A DNA stretch of 14,688 bases, from contig JAPLSK010000115.1 of NCBI GenBank assembly GCA_026398675.1, forward strand, positions 1-14,688, given 5' to 3'. A model generated the notes under the pieces. That model was not told the origin of the DNA. It saw only the letters and a list, made by a program, of their open reading frames with translations, and did not search any database. How positions within the stretch are numbered: position 1 is the first letter of the stretch; every line of letters starts with the position of its first letter. This DNA comes from a bacterium (lineage in GTDB: Bacteria > RBG-13-66-14). The translations under genes and the position numbers were made by a program. Positions 6,938-13,163 of the stretch are shown one piece after another.

Positions 6938-7313
6938 ATGGCTCGTTCCGGCCGCGCTGGTCGGGTTCCTGTTTTTCGCTGGGTGCGCCGGGGAGGAGCC
7001 GGAAATCCCCCTCGCCGATTCCCTGGAGGCCATGTTCCCCCTGGCCGAGGAGCTGCTGGCCGCGGCGGACAAGATCGAGGAGGAGGGCTTCGAGACCACG
7101 GCCTGGCTCGTCCGGGTGGAGGACGTACCCGCCACCCACGAGCTGGCCCGGCAGGCCAAGGCGGCGCTACGTGACGCGGTCACCGCCTTCGGCTCCTACG
7201 CCGTGGGCAAGCTGCCCAACGACTACGTGACCGCCATGGATTACTACCACAAGTTCGAAGAGGTGATGGACCGGATGCTCCTCGAGGTGATGTCGGAAGA
7301 TGAGCCGAAATAG
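6930..7313 (+). CDS. Small lipoprotein, unknown function
   Basis: This 127-aa product has a lipoprotein signal peptide (residues 1-18) ending in the lipobox FAGC with Cys19 as the lipidation site. The mature part is acidic and mostly helical (long Glu/Ala/Leu stretches at about 29-55 and 70-90), with YVTAMDYYHKFEEVMDRML near the end. I recognise no family. GGAGG at 6916-6920 lies 9 nt before ATG 6930, inside the end of the CvpA gene. It overlaps both neighbours, so the CvpA protein, this lipoprotein and the one-TM protein at 7300 form a tight translational set. They may act together at the cell envelope. Confidence 0.78.
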   Translation: MGRWLVPAALVGFLFFAGCAGEEPEIPLADSLEAMFPLAEELLAAADKIEEEGFETTAWLVRVEDVPATHELARQAKAALRDAVTAFGSYAVGKLPNDYVTAMDYYHKFEEVMDRMLLEVMSEDEPK

Positions 7314-7728
7314 GAAAAAAGGACCGACCTACGCGGTCTTCGGGCTGAAAGTCCCCCGCCGGGCGGCGCACTGGGCGACCGCCGGGCTGTTTGTCGTCGT
7401 CGCGGTCCTGGGCGTCGCCTGGGTCTCGGGCGACTTCGAGGACCCGCGGGCCACCTCCGACACCCTGGAGGGGATAGGCGTCCGGGTCATCGAGGCCTCG
7501 GAGGGTGTCGTCAAGGGGAGTGAACCCTTCGACGTAAAGCCCTGGCTGGAAGAGGTGGACGGGGTTCAGAGCTTTTTGAACCAGGCCGGTTTCTCCAAGG
7601 ACGAGCTGCGGGCGACCATCCACGGTCTGGGGCGCTTTTCCGAGACCCGGCACCGGCGCGACCTGGAGCTGGCCCTGGACCACTACGGGCGCTTCCACCG
7701 GCACCTGGAGAGCTTGAGGGGGATGTGA
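7300..7728 (+). CDS. One-transmembrane protein, unknown function
   Basis: The 142-aa product begins within the last codons of the upstream lipoprotein gene. A basic N-terminus (RNRKK) precedes one membrane helix at about residues 25-43, giving a probable N-in topology with the remaining 100 residues outside the cytoplasm. The exported part is helical and charged, with the end RRDLELALDHYGRFHRHLESL. No family is recognised. It is the last gene of the + operon; two repeat hairpins follow in the 145-bp gap to the convergent - strand gene. Confidence 0.72.
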   Translation: MSRNRKKGPTYAVFGLKVPRRAAHWATAGLFVVVAVLGVAWVSGDFEDPRATSDTLEGIGVRVIEASEGVVKGSEPFDVKPWLEEVDGVQSFLNQAGFSKDELRATIHGLGRFSETRHRRDLELALDHYGRFHRHLESLRGM

Positions 7729-7763
7729 CCGGGGTGGGACTCTCGCTCGATACGGATTGCGAT

Positions 7764-7797
7764 GATGTAGGGGCGGGTGTCCACACCCGCCCGTTTT
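7764..7797. repeat. GATGTAGGGGCGGG hairpin repeat (copy R2), possible terminator
   Basis: The element starts GATGTAGGGGCG. Its GGGCGGGTGT (7771-7780) pairs perfectly with ACACCCGCCC (7783-7792) across a 2-base loop, and CGTTTTAC follows. The 10-bp GC-rich stem plus a short T-run lies between convergent genes, where it could end + strand transcripts. It shares its opening with the other copies, so it is both a repeat and a likely terminator. Confidence 0.65.
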
Positions 7798-7825
7798 ACA
7801 AGGAAGCCCTCCCCCCACGTCGCGA

Positions 7826-7845
7826 TGACGTAGGGCGGCCCCTAC
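7826..7845. repeat. Short GTAGGG...CCCTAC palindrome (copy R3)
   Basis: GTAGGG (7830-7835) and CCCTAC (7840-7845) are inverted around CGGC. It is preceded by GATGAC, as R2 is preceded by GATGAT. Its right half merges into the direct repeat at 7836-7874. Confidence 0.55.
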
Positions 7846-7874
7846 ATACCCCGTAGCAGCTCCCGGGCCCGCTC
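7836..7874. repeat. Left direct repeat of the islet: remnant of a gene 3' end
   Basis: This segment matches 9411-9449 in the same orientation with 33 of 39 bases identical; the core 7839-7868 versus 9414-9443 is 27 of 30. Read on the - strand it encodes ARELLRGM followed by TAG, while the other copy is the true end of the glycosyltransferase-TPR gene (ARELLRRM, TAG). It lies immediately after the stop of the 8584-7874 gene and looks like an orphaned copy of that gene's tail. Confidence 0.7.
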
Positions 7875-8584
7875 TACTCGAACTGCGCCTTAATTTCCCC
7901 CCAGGACATTTCCCGCACGTCGGAGTGGGCGGCCAGGTAGCAGGCGGCGTTGGCCATGATTAAGAAGCCGTCCCCGGTCCAGTCGCTCGGATTATTACAC
8001 AAGTAATCCAAACCGACAACGGTGTTACCGGCGTTTATAGCGATGCCGGGGTAGAGGGTGAAATCGGCGATTTCACGGGCCCCGGGCCGGAGCTCCAGCA
8101 GGATATGGCGAGACACATCGCTTAAATGGGATACTCCCTCAAAAATGGGGTGCTCGGGTTCAAGAATGTTTAAATCTTGTTCATCGAGGATTAACCAGTC
8201 ACCGCTTATAGGTCCGTATGGCGCGTACTCATCCTCCAGCCAGCGACCGCCGATACCCCAACCCCCGGGGTCGTAAAAGAGCATCCCAAAGATACATACC
8301 ACACAGCCGCCGCCGTCCACATAGTCGGCCAGGTTATCGCCGAACTCATCCGGCTCCTCTGGATATGTCCCTCCTACGAAGAGCGCATCGAAGTTGCGCA
8401 TCAACTCAAGAGACGGCGTGAAATCCATGATATCAATAAAGTAAACATCATCGAAGCGCGGGTCGTTTCTCACGTACTCAACCACTTCCGACCAGTATTG
8501 GTAAAAGTCCCCCACCATGAACGCCGCGTCCAGGCCGGCGAGAGCGACCAGCGGCAGCACGAGCATCAAAATGACGGTTTTCAT
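7874..8584 (-). CDS. Exported protein with glutamine-amidotransferase-like (ThuA-type) fold, function unknown
   Basis: The 236-aa product has a signal peptide (MKTVILMLVLPLVALA, cut before GLDAA). The rest looks like a flavodoxin/class I GATase-like alpha-beta fold: a first strand near AAFMVGDF, then FDALFVGGTYPEEPDEFGDNLADYVDGGGCVVCIFG (about 64-99), the usual strand-loop-helix-strand pattern of ThuA-like domains. No convincing Cys-His-Glu triad is visible, so catalysis is doubtful. It ends in SWGEIKAQFE, a tail type I associate with exported proteins of some candidate phyla. GGAGAGG lies 2 nt before ATG 8584. It is 15 bases downstream of the amber-interrupted gene and shares its promoter. 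GC is lower than in the flanking genes. Confidence 0.65.
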   Translation of the reverse strand: MKTVILMLVLPLVALAGLDAAFMVGDFYQYWSEVVEYVRNDPRFDDVYFIDIMDFTPSLELMRNFDALFVGGTYPEEPDEFGDNLADYVDGGGCVVCIFGMLFYDPGGWGIGGRWLEDEYAPYGPISGDWLILDEQDLNILEPEHPIFEGVSHLSDVSRHILLELRPGAREIADFTLYPGIAINAGNTVVGLDYLCNNPSDWTGDGFLIMANAACYLAAHSDVREMSWGEIKAQFE

Positions 8585-8599
8585 GGCCTCTCCATTTCA

Positions 8600-9310
8600 C
8601 TAAAGCACCCAGCGCGGGATGGTATGGATATCCTCCTCGAAAAGCTCCTCCCAGGTGCCCCAGTCGTTTATGAGCATCTCCAGGAGCATGTCGGCGCACA
8701 CGGCCTCGTGCAGTTCCTGCGGCCAGAGGCTGCGCTTTAGCCAGTCCCAGTGACAATGGTCTGTCGGGTCACCGGGCCAGTATCCCCAATCGGTCGGGCC
8801 CTGGGGATGGGGGAAGTTGTTGAAGACGTCGGCGTATTCAGGCGGCATGTGGTCTTCAAATGTGATTAAGCCTTGCTCGGTCCTGTGCCACCAGTCCTCG
8901 GGCTGCTGTATGACGTTGGTCGTCTTGGCCCAGGCGATGTTAGGGGGCGTTGGGTATGGTATGGTGATGAGGACGGGGTTCAAGGAAATTATTACGTTGT
9001 AAACGTACTGGATGAGCGGGTCGAGGCCGGTCAGAAGGATGGGCTCCGTAACGCCTTGTTTGCCCAGCCAGTCGTTCTTGTCCCATTGATAATATTCAGG
9101 GCGGTAGGTGGTGTGCGTTCCCGGCGGGCCCCCGGTTATCTTCCTAAGTACATAACGCCAGAACCGCTCAATGTTTTCTAACCCGATCAGCCTCTATATT
9201 ACGGTGCAGTGGATGGTGTCGGGTGGTGTACCCTGAAACAGGTCATTGTTGATCCGGACCTTTGGCCGGATACGGTATTCTGCAGGTCGGAGAACCTCTT
9301 CCGGGCTCAT
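8600..9310 (-). pseudogene. Unknown gene interrupted by an in-frame TAG at codon 39
   Basis: ATG 9310 has a good RBS (GGAGAGG, 2 nt away) and a consensus promoter. The frame reads 38 codons, ending IHCTVI, then hits TAG at 9194-9196. It continues open in the same frame for 197 more codons (ENIERFWRYVLRKITGG onward) to the terminal TAG at 8600-8602. Both parts look like one aromatic-rich, Trp/Pro/Asp-rich protein. No ATG, GTG or TTG with an RBS restarts it close after the TAG; the first such codon is TTG 8983. I recognise no family. It has no signal peptide. Either it is a fresh nonsense pseudogene, a sequencing error, or the amber is read through. Since the same gene and many neighbours end in TAG, genome-wide reassignment is unlikely. 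Confidence 0.68.
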
Positions 9311-9312
9311 AA

Positions 9313-9321
9313 CCTCTCCTT
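9313..9321 (-). promoter_or_regulatory. Ribosome binding site of the amber-interrupted gene
   Basis: On the - strand AAGGAGAGG precedes ATG 9310 by 2 nt (GGAG core 5 nt away). The downstream islet gene has the same GGAGAGG-2-nt-ATG arrangement, so this start is well supported. Confidence 0.72.
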
Positions 9322-9343
9322 CCCTACTACCCCTACTACACTA

Positions 9344-9371
9344 AGTATATGCTTTTTTTCCTCCGTGTCAA
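9344..9371 (-). promoter_or_regulatory. Sigma70-type promoter of the two-gene islet
   Basis: On the - strand TTGACA (9371-9366) is separated by 16 nt from TATACT (9349-9344). This is a perfect -35 and a 5/6 -10, the best promoter in the window. Transcription would start near 9337 and give a leader of about 27 nt before ATG 9310. It lies between the glycosyltransferase stop and the islet's first gene. Confidence 0.78.
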
Positions 9372-9394
9372 GCCGACGCGGAAGCGGTGGTTAT

Positions 9395-9423
9395 CGACCC
9401 AACCACGGGTCGTCCCCTACATC
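9395..9423 (-). repeat. GATGTAGGGG hairpin repeat (copy R4) overlapping a stop codon
   Basis: On the - strand GATGTAGGGG is followed by CGACCC (9412-9407) pairing with GGGTCG (9400-9395) over a 6-base loop. The TAG in GATGTAGGGG is the stop codon of the glycosyltransferase gene. The hairpin could also stabilise or end that transcript. Confidence 0.55.
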
Positions 9424-9449
9424 CGCCGCAGCAGCTCCCGGGCTTGCTC
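9411..9449. repeat. Right direct repeat of the islet (3' end of glycosyltransferase gene)
   Basis: This is the partner of 7836-7874 (33 of 39 identical, same orientation, 1575 bp apart). It includes the last codons and stop of the glycosyltransferase-TPR gene. Confidence 0.7.
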
Positions 9450-11477
9450 CCGGAGCGGTCGGAGCGCCCCGGCCTCCTTGGGGCCTCCCGGCGCGAGGGC
9501 CAGCACCTCCTCGAAACGCGACCGCGCGCCCTCCGCGTCGCCGAGCGCGAGGAGCGTCCGCCCCAGGCCCAGGACCGCCGGCGCGAATCCCGCCCGGTCG
9601 GCGAGCACCGCCTCGTAATCGGCCCGCGCGCCGTAGAGGTCGCCCCCCGCCAGCTTCAAATCCCCCCGTCGGGTCATGAGAACCGGGTCGAACCCCAGGC
9701 GCTCGAGGCCGCGGTCCAGATAGCCCGCGCCGTCCAGGGGCCGTCCCTGGGCCGCGGCGGATTCGGACGCCCCCAGGTAGGCGTCCCGCCAGTCCGGCGC
9801 GACACGCATCGCCCAGAGGTAGGCTTCTTCCGCTTCGGGATACCGGCCCAACGCCGTGTAAACGGTGCCCAGGTCCATCGGCAATTTCGGGGAATCCTCG
9901 CCCAGCTCCTCCGCCCGGAGGTACTTTTCCAGGGCCTCGTCGAGCCGACCCAGGCGGTGCAGCGTCACACCCCAGTCCAGATAGAGCGACGGGGGCGTTT
10001 CGGCGAAGGCCGTCTCGGCCCGCCCGAAGTAATCCGCTGCCTCGGCGTACCGCTCCGCTCCCAGGAGCCGCGAGGCCATGTTGTAGTAAGCCACCCCCCG
10101 GTCGGAGAGCTTCTCGATGTTCCCGTCGGGTATGTTCGTCCCCACGGCCAGGACGGCGAGTACGCCCGCCGAGAGGCCGAGGGTGCGCCACTTTTTCTCC
10201 CGCACGAATTCGACGAGCCGCCAGACGGCGATGCCGGCGAAGGCGCACACGAGCGGCACGACGGGGAAGCGGTAGCGCCCGGTGATGAAAAAGAGCACCA
10301 CCGCCGCCGCGTAGAAAAGCGCGACCAGGTAGACCGGCGCCAGCTCACGCCGCCGGGGCCAGGCCAATCCGAGCCCCAGAAGGGCCAGGGGCATCACCAC
10401 CGCCAGCGTCGGCCAGGGCAGCCCCAGCCAGGGGACGACCTCGGTGTAGTGGCCGTAGGATTCGAGCTGGGGCCACTCGTAGCCGTGGACGAAGTACCAC
10501 GCCTTGCGAAGGAGGTTTACGGCGAACTCGCCCGGGTGGTCGCTGATGTACCGCAGGGCCTGCCTGAGCCAGTACCGGTTGGCCTCGGCCAGGGTCACGT
10601 AGTGGCCGGTGACCCGGCTCAGGAAGAGCCTGCCCGTGGCCTCGTACACCTCGCCGGTTTTGTATTGGACGGGCGGGCTGAACAGTCCCTCCCCCCCCGG
10701 ATGGTTACCTATCTGCAGGTTGATTCCCAGGTTGGCCGTGGTGAGGATGAACTCGCCGGACTGGGCCGCGTTGTAAACCGTCACGGGCAGGATGGGCAGG
10801 AGGACGCAGCCGGCCAGAATGCCCGCCCGTCCGAGCGCCTTGCGCCAACTCTCTTTTCGCAGGACGACGATGAGCCAGACCAGGAGCGCCGGGACCACCG
10901 CCAGGATGGTGCCCCAGGCCAGCCCGCCCAGACCGAGGCAGACTCCGGCACCGACCAGGCTCCGCGTCCGCCGGTCCTTCGCGAAGCGCACGAGCTCGAG
11001 CGTCCCCAGGGTGAGGACGAAGGCGGCGATGTTCGTCACCAAGAGCATCCCGTCGTGGAAGAGCGCCGGCCCGAGGACCGCCAGCAGCCCCCCGCCGATT
11101 AATCCCGCCCAGCGCTTCCCCGTGGCCTCGAAGGCCAGCCGGTAAACGAACAGCGCCGTCAGCGCCCCGAGGACCATCTGGACGACGCGGGCCCACAGAA
11201 GCGGCTCCAGCCCCACCAGCCTGAACACCGCCAGGAAGAGCGGGTACAACGGCGTCATAAAGAAGCCCTCGGGCGACTCGAAGGTGCCGGCGGCGATGGC
11301 CTCCGCCTGGGCGTAGTAGGTGTGGCTGTCGTTGGTCAGGAGGTCCCAGTAGAGGGTTCCGGAGAGGGAGCCGAGGAAGACGAGGCGGACGGCGAGCGCC
11401 ACGGCGAAGAGCACGAGCCCGACCCAGCGCTTGTCGTCGCGCAGCCACTTCATCACGCTGTCGAGGAGTTTTTGCAT
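9417..11477 (-). CDS. GT-C membrane glycosyltransferase (PMT/ArnT-like) with C-terminal TPRs
   Basis: The product is 686 aa from ATG 11477. The open frame extends 46 codons further, but that stretch overlaps the upstream gene and is Arg/Pro-rich shadow sequence. The N-terminal two-thirds (about 15-450) is a polytopic membrane domain with roughly ten helices. The first exported loop holds LTNDSHTYYAQAEAIAAG (acidic D50), followed by MTPLYPLFLA, the pattern of PMT/ArnT-type (GT39/GT83) enzymes that use polyprenyl-phosphate sugars. From about 455 to 680 there are TPR units (RYAEAADYFGRAE, RLDEALEKYLRAEELGE, RYPEAEEAYLWAM, DLYGARADYEAVLA), probably outside the cytoplasm. Such fusions may glycosylate or organise envelope proteins; the acceptor is unknown. 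Its TAG stop lies inside repeat R4. Confidence 0.8.
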   Translation of the reverse strand: MQKLLDSVMKWLRDDKRWVGLVLFAVALAVRLVFLGSLSGTLYWDLLTNDSHTYYAQAEAIAAGTFESPEGFFMTPLYPLFLAVFRLVGLEPLLWARVVQMVLGALTALFVYRLAFEATGKRWAGLIGGGLLAVLGPALFHDGMLLVTNIAAFVLTLGTLELVRFAKDRRTRSLVGAGVCLGLGGLAWGTILAVVPALLVWLIVVLRKESWRKALGRAGILAGCVLLPILPVTVYNAAQSGEFILTTANLGINLQIGNHPGGEGLFSPPVQYKTGEVYEATGRLFLSRVTGHYVTLAEANRYWLRQALRYISDHPGEFAVNLLRKAWYFVHGYEWPQLESYGHYTEVVPWLGLPWPTLAVVMPLALLGLGLAWPRRRELAPVYLVALFYAAAVVLFFITGRYRFPVVPLVCAFAGIAVWRLVEFVREKKWRTLGLSAGVLAVLAVGTNIPDGNIEKLSDRGVAYYNMASRLLGAERYAEAADYFGRAETAFAETPPSLYLDWGVTLHRLGRLDEALEKYLRAEELGEDSPKLPMDLGTVYTALGRYPEAEEAYLWAMRVAPDWRDAYLGASESAAAQGRPLDGAGYLDRGLERLGFDPVLMTRRGDLKLAGGDLYGARADYEAVLADRAGFAPAVLGLGRTLLALGDAEGARSRFEEVLALAPGGPKEAGALRPLREQARELLRRM

Positions 11478-11497
11478 CGGGTCAATCGGGGAGTACG

Positions 11498-11890
11498 CTA
11501 ATCCCCGTCCTCCCCGGACCGGCGCAGGATCGCCAGGGCGCCCAGGAGGCAAACGACGCCCGTGAGGCACACCCCGAGGTCGGTGAGGGTGAACCAGGTC
11601 GAGAACTTTCCCCAATCCAGGAGCGACCAGCTCGTCTTGACCCCGACCGCGGCCAGGGCGTAGACGACGGTTTTGAGACCCGTCGTCCGCGCGCGCCTCA
11701 AGGGGAGAAAAACCAGGAGGAGCACGCCCGCGGCGAGGAAGTCCAGAAGGGTGTACAGGAGCCCGCCGACGGAGGCCTCCGCCGACCAGCCGGCCTGCAG
11801 GAGCAGGCTCGAGCGCCGGACTAGGAGGGCCGCCGCGGCCACCAGCCCGCCGTAAACGACGAAAATTTCCATCCGGGGGGTGAGTTTCAT
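11498..11890 (-). CDS. Small polytopic membrane protein, unknown function
   Basis: The 130-aa product starts at ATG 11890 (MKLTPRMEIFVVYGG). A longer open frame exists but runs back through the terminator hairpin, so the shorter start is preferred. Four hydrophobic segments are visible, at about 9-24, 40-62, 72-90 and 100-122, with positively charged links (RRAR near 64). It is a small inner-membrane protein of no recognised family. A TATAGT-like -10 lies about 30 nt upstream on the - strand, but no good -35 was found. It ends in TAG 20 bases before the glycosyltransferase start, so the two are probably co-transcribed; a role as an accessory membrane subunit is possible but unproven. Confidence 0.68.
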   Translation of the reverse strand: MKLTPRMEIFVVYGGLVAAAALLVRRSSLLLQAGWSAEASVGGLLYTLLDFLAAGVLLLVFLPLRRARTTGLKTVVYALAAVGVKTSWSLLDWGKFSTWFTLTDLGVCLTGVVCLLGALAILRRSGEDGD

Positions 11891-11940
11891 CGGATAAGCC
11901 CGCCTGGAACGGACAAAACTATACCACCCCGGGGGGCAAT

Positions 11941-11967
11941 AAAAAACCCCGCCCATTTCGGACGGGG
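11941..11967 (-). terminator. Intrinsic terminator (- strand)
   Basis: On the - strand CCCCGTCC (11967-11960) pairs with GGGCGGGG (11954-11947), with one G-T wobble and a 5-base loop. Six Ts follow (11946-11941). This is a textbook rho-independent terminator, placed to stop transcripts coming from the 12016-12243 ORF or the DciA unit before the membrane protein gene at 11890. Confidence 0.82.
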
Positions 11968-12015
11968 TGCCGCCGGGGTGCCGTGCGGATTTGGGGGTGC
12001 GGAACACCGGCGGGC

Positions 12016-12243
12016 TTAACCCATTACTCCCCTATAAGGGGCTGATTTTACCGGCTCCGGGCGGAGGGAATTACCCGTGCGGACGTCCGCGACGGGTTCC
12101 CAGCCGGAGTCGGCGCGATGATTACATTTTACCATTCGGGGGCCGACGGTTGAACCATCCAAGCCGTCGCTTTGGACCCTAGCGGAACGCGGCGTTCGGT
12201 CTTTGAGAAAGGTGGTGACCTCGACCAGGATCGCGTTCGGCAT
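12016..12243 (-). CDS. Doubtful 75-aa ORF, unknown
   Basis: ATG 12243 is preceded by a CGGAGGA-type RBS (12255-12249, 5 nt away), and a strong terminator lies about 50 bases past the TAA stop, so it has the signs of a transcription unit. The first 11 or so codons (MPNAILVEVTT) are G/C-ending like real genes here. The rest is not, and the composition (Arg, Pro, Gly, Ser) looks like non-coding sequence. There is no signal peptide, membrane helix or known motif. It could be a real small protein, a decayed gene whose start survived, or a non-coding transcript. The rest of this gene-poor stretch, 12244-12448, holds only a hairpin at 12405-12424. Confidence 0.38.
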   Translation of the reverse strand: MPNAILVEVTTFLKDRTPRSARVQSDGLDGSTVGPRMVKCNHRADSGWEPVADVRTGNSLRPEPVKSAPYRGVMG

Positions 12244-12404
12244 AGTAGTCCTCCGGTCGTTTTAAAAAGCAACAAGCGTGCCATGGGAACGGATGGGCCC
12301 CGGAGCGGTTTTCTCCGCATTAAAACAGCGGAAACGCCGTTTCAGGCCCAGATTGACCCGCTCATTATGGTTCGGGAGGCGGGACATCCGCGGCACATTG
12401 CGAA

Positions 12405-12424
12405 GAGGGCGGTAATCCGCCCTC
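12405..12424 (-). terminator. Perfect 8-bp hairpin downstream of the DciA-like gene
   Basis: GAGGGCGG (12405-12412) and CCGCCCTC (12417-12424) pair perfectly with a TAAT loop, 24 bases after the dciA-like stop. On the - strand only TTCG follows rather than a T-run, so it is a weak or T-less terminator, or a 3'-end stability hairpin. Confidence 0.5.
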
Positions 12425-12448
12425 CGATGTCGTCCATCCGGTTTTGAA

Positions 12449-12733
12449 TCAGCGCGGAAGCTCAATCCCCTCCACCTCGCCCCCGGTTTTCTCCCTGAGC
12501 CTCTCCCCTATCCGGTCGACACTTTCCCGGAGCGGCTCCAGGGCCGCCGGGTCGTTGACCTCGATCACCAGGGTCCGGCCGCGGAGCCCCTTGACGCGGG
12601 TCCGCCGGGCGAGGGACGCCCCGACGATCTCCTCCCACACAAGGCGCAGCCGACCCAGACGCACCGCTTCCCTCAGCCGTCTGGAGCCCAGGCTTCCCCC
12701 GACCAGATCGCCGATGCGCCTCGGCTCACCCAT
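12449..12733 (-). CDS. DciA-like protein (DUF721)
   Basis: The 94-aa protein has the DUF721/DciA core. LRLVWEEIVGASLARRTRVKG (about 27-47) is the conserved W-x-x-x-V-G helix-strand. It is followed by GRTLVIEVNDPAALEPLRESVDRIGERL, the usual strand and helix that close the KH-like domain. In bacteria lacking DnaC or DnaI, DciA helps load the DnaB replicative helicase, and small DUF721 proteins are common next to housekeeping genes. The start is ATG 12733, sharing its A with the TGA of the upstream gene (TGATG); a GTG one codon earlier is an alternative. Length is short compared with typical DciA (about 100-170 aa), with no C-terminal extension. Confidence 0.77.
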   Translation of the reverse strand: MGEPRRIGDLVGGSLGSRRLREAVRLGRLRLVWEEIVGASLARRTRVKGLRGRTLVIEVNDPAALEPLRESVDRIGERLREKTGGEVEGIELPR

Positions 12734-13059
12734 CACGGCTCTCCGGCGGAGTCGGCGCTGTAGATGTGCGGCTTGCCGCGCCGGATGGCGATGGAGACGG
12801 CGAGGGCCGAGCCCCCGAAGAGTAGAATCACGCCCACGGCGAACATGATCCAGGCCCCCAGGGTCATGTGCTGGGTCCGGTCAATGGCCGCCAACCCTTC
12901 TTCGACGGCCTCCCGGAGGCGGGGCGAGAGGTTTTGCCGGGCGAGGTTTTCCAGGAACGCCCGCCCCTCGTCGTAGCCGATGGGGGCCAGGCTGAAGGAC
13001 GAGCGGCGGTTCCACTTCGCCGGTGGACCGGATTCCAGGAGCTTGGGCTCGTCGCTCAT
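12733..13059 (-). CDS. One-transmembrane protein upstream of the DciA-like gene, unknown
   Basis: The 108-aa product starts at ATG 13059 (MSDEPKLLESG), with AAGGA about 7 nt upstream; the longer frame to 13119 lacks an RBS. Residues 1-65 are soluble and charged, and a helix near 30-60 (ENLARQNLSPRLREAVEEGLAAID) may form a coiled coil. One membrane helix lies at about 67-92 (LGAWIMFAVGVILLFGGSAL), then a short basic and polar tail (RRGKPHIYSAD). It is coupled to the DciA-like gene by a TGATG overlap. No family is recognised; tail-anchor-like or type II topology are both possible. Confidence 0.7.
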   Translation of the reverse strand: MSDEPKLLESGPPAKWNRRSSFSLAPIGYDEGRAFLENLARQNLSPRLREAVEEGLAAIDRTQHMTLGAWIMFAVGVILLFGGSALAVSIAIRRGKPHIYSADSAGEP

Positions 13060-13163
13060 GTACCCGTCCTTAAAAAATACCGACGGCAGGATTTTACCAG
13101 AGGGGGCGCCGAGGTTCAACGCGGCGGAGGGGGTACACCGGTCCGGGTTTCGCGGACCTCCCG

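Noticed and set aside
9194..9196. The in-frame TAG taken as evidence of a genome-wide amber reassignment (pyrrolysine or other)
   Set aside because: Many genes in the window, including this one, end in TAG at sensible positions, so TAG is clearly used as a normal stop.
7874..9310. The two islet genes have exactly the same length (237 codons including stop), hinting at duplication
   Set aside because: The protein sequences show no resemblance by eye, and one has a signal peptide while the other does not. Equal length is treated as chance.
9387..11102. A 571-codon + strand open frame opposite the glycosyltransferase gene
   Set aside because: It is Arg/Pro/Gly/His-rich with no motifs, the typical shadow of a GC-rich gene. 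The - strand frame has clear membrane helices and TPRs.
12172..12447. A 91-codon + strand ORF in the gene-poor interval
   Set aside because: No RBS, no gene-like codon use, and it overlaps the better supported - strand RBS and start at 12243.
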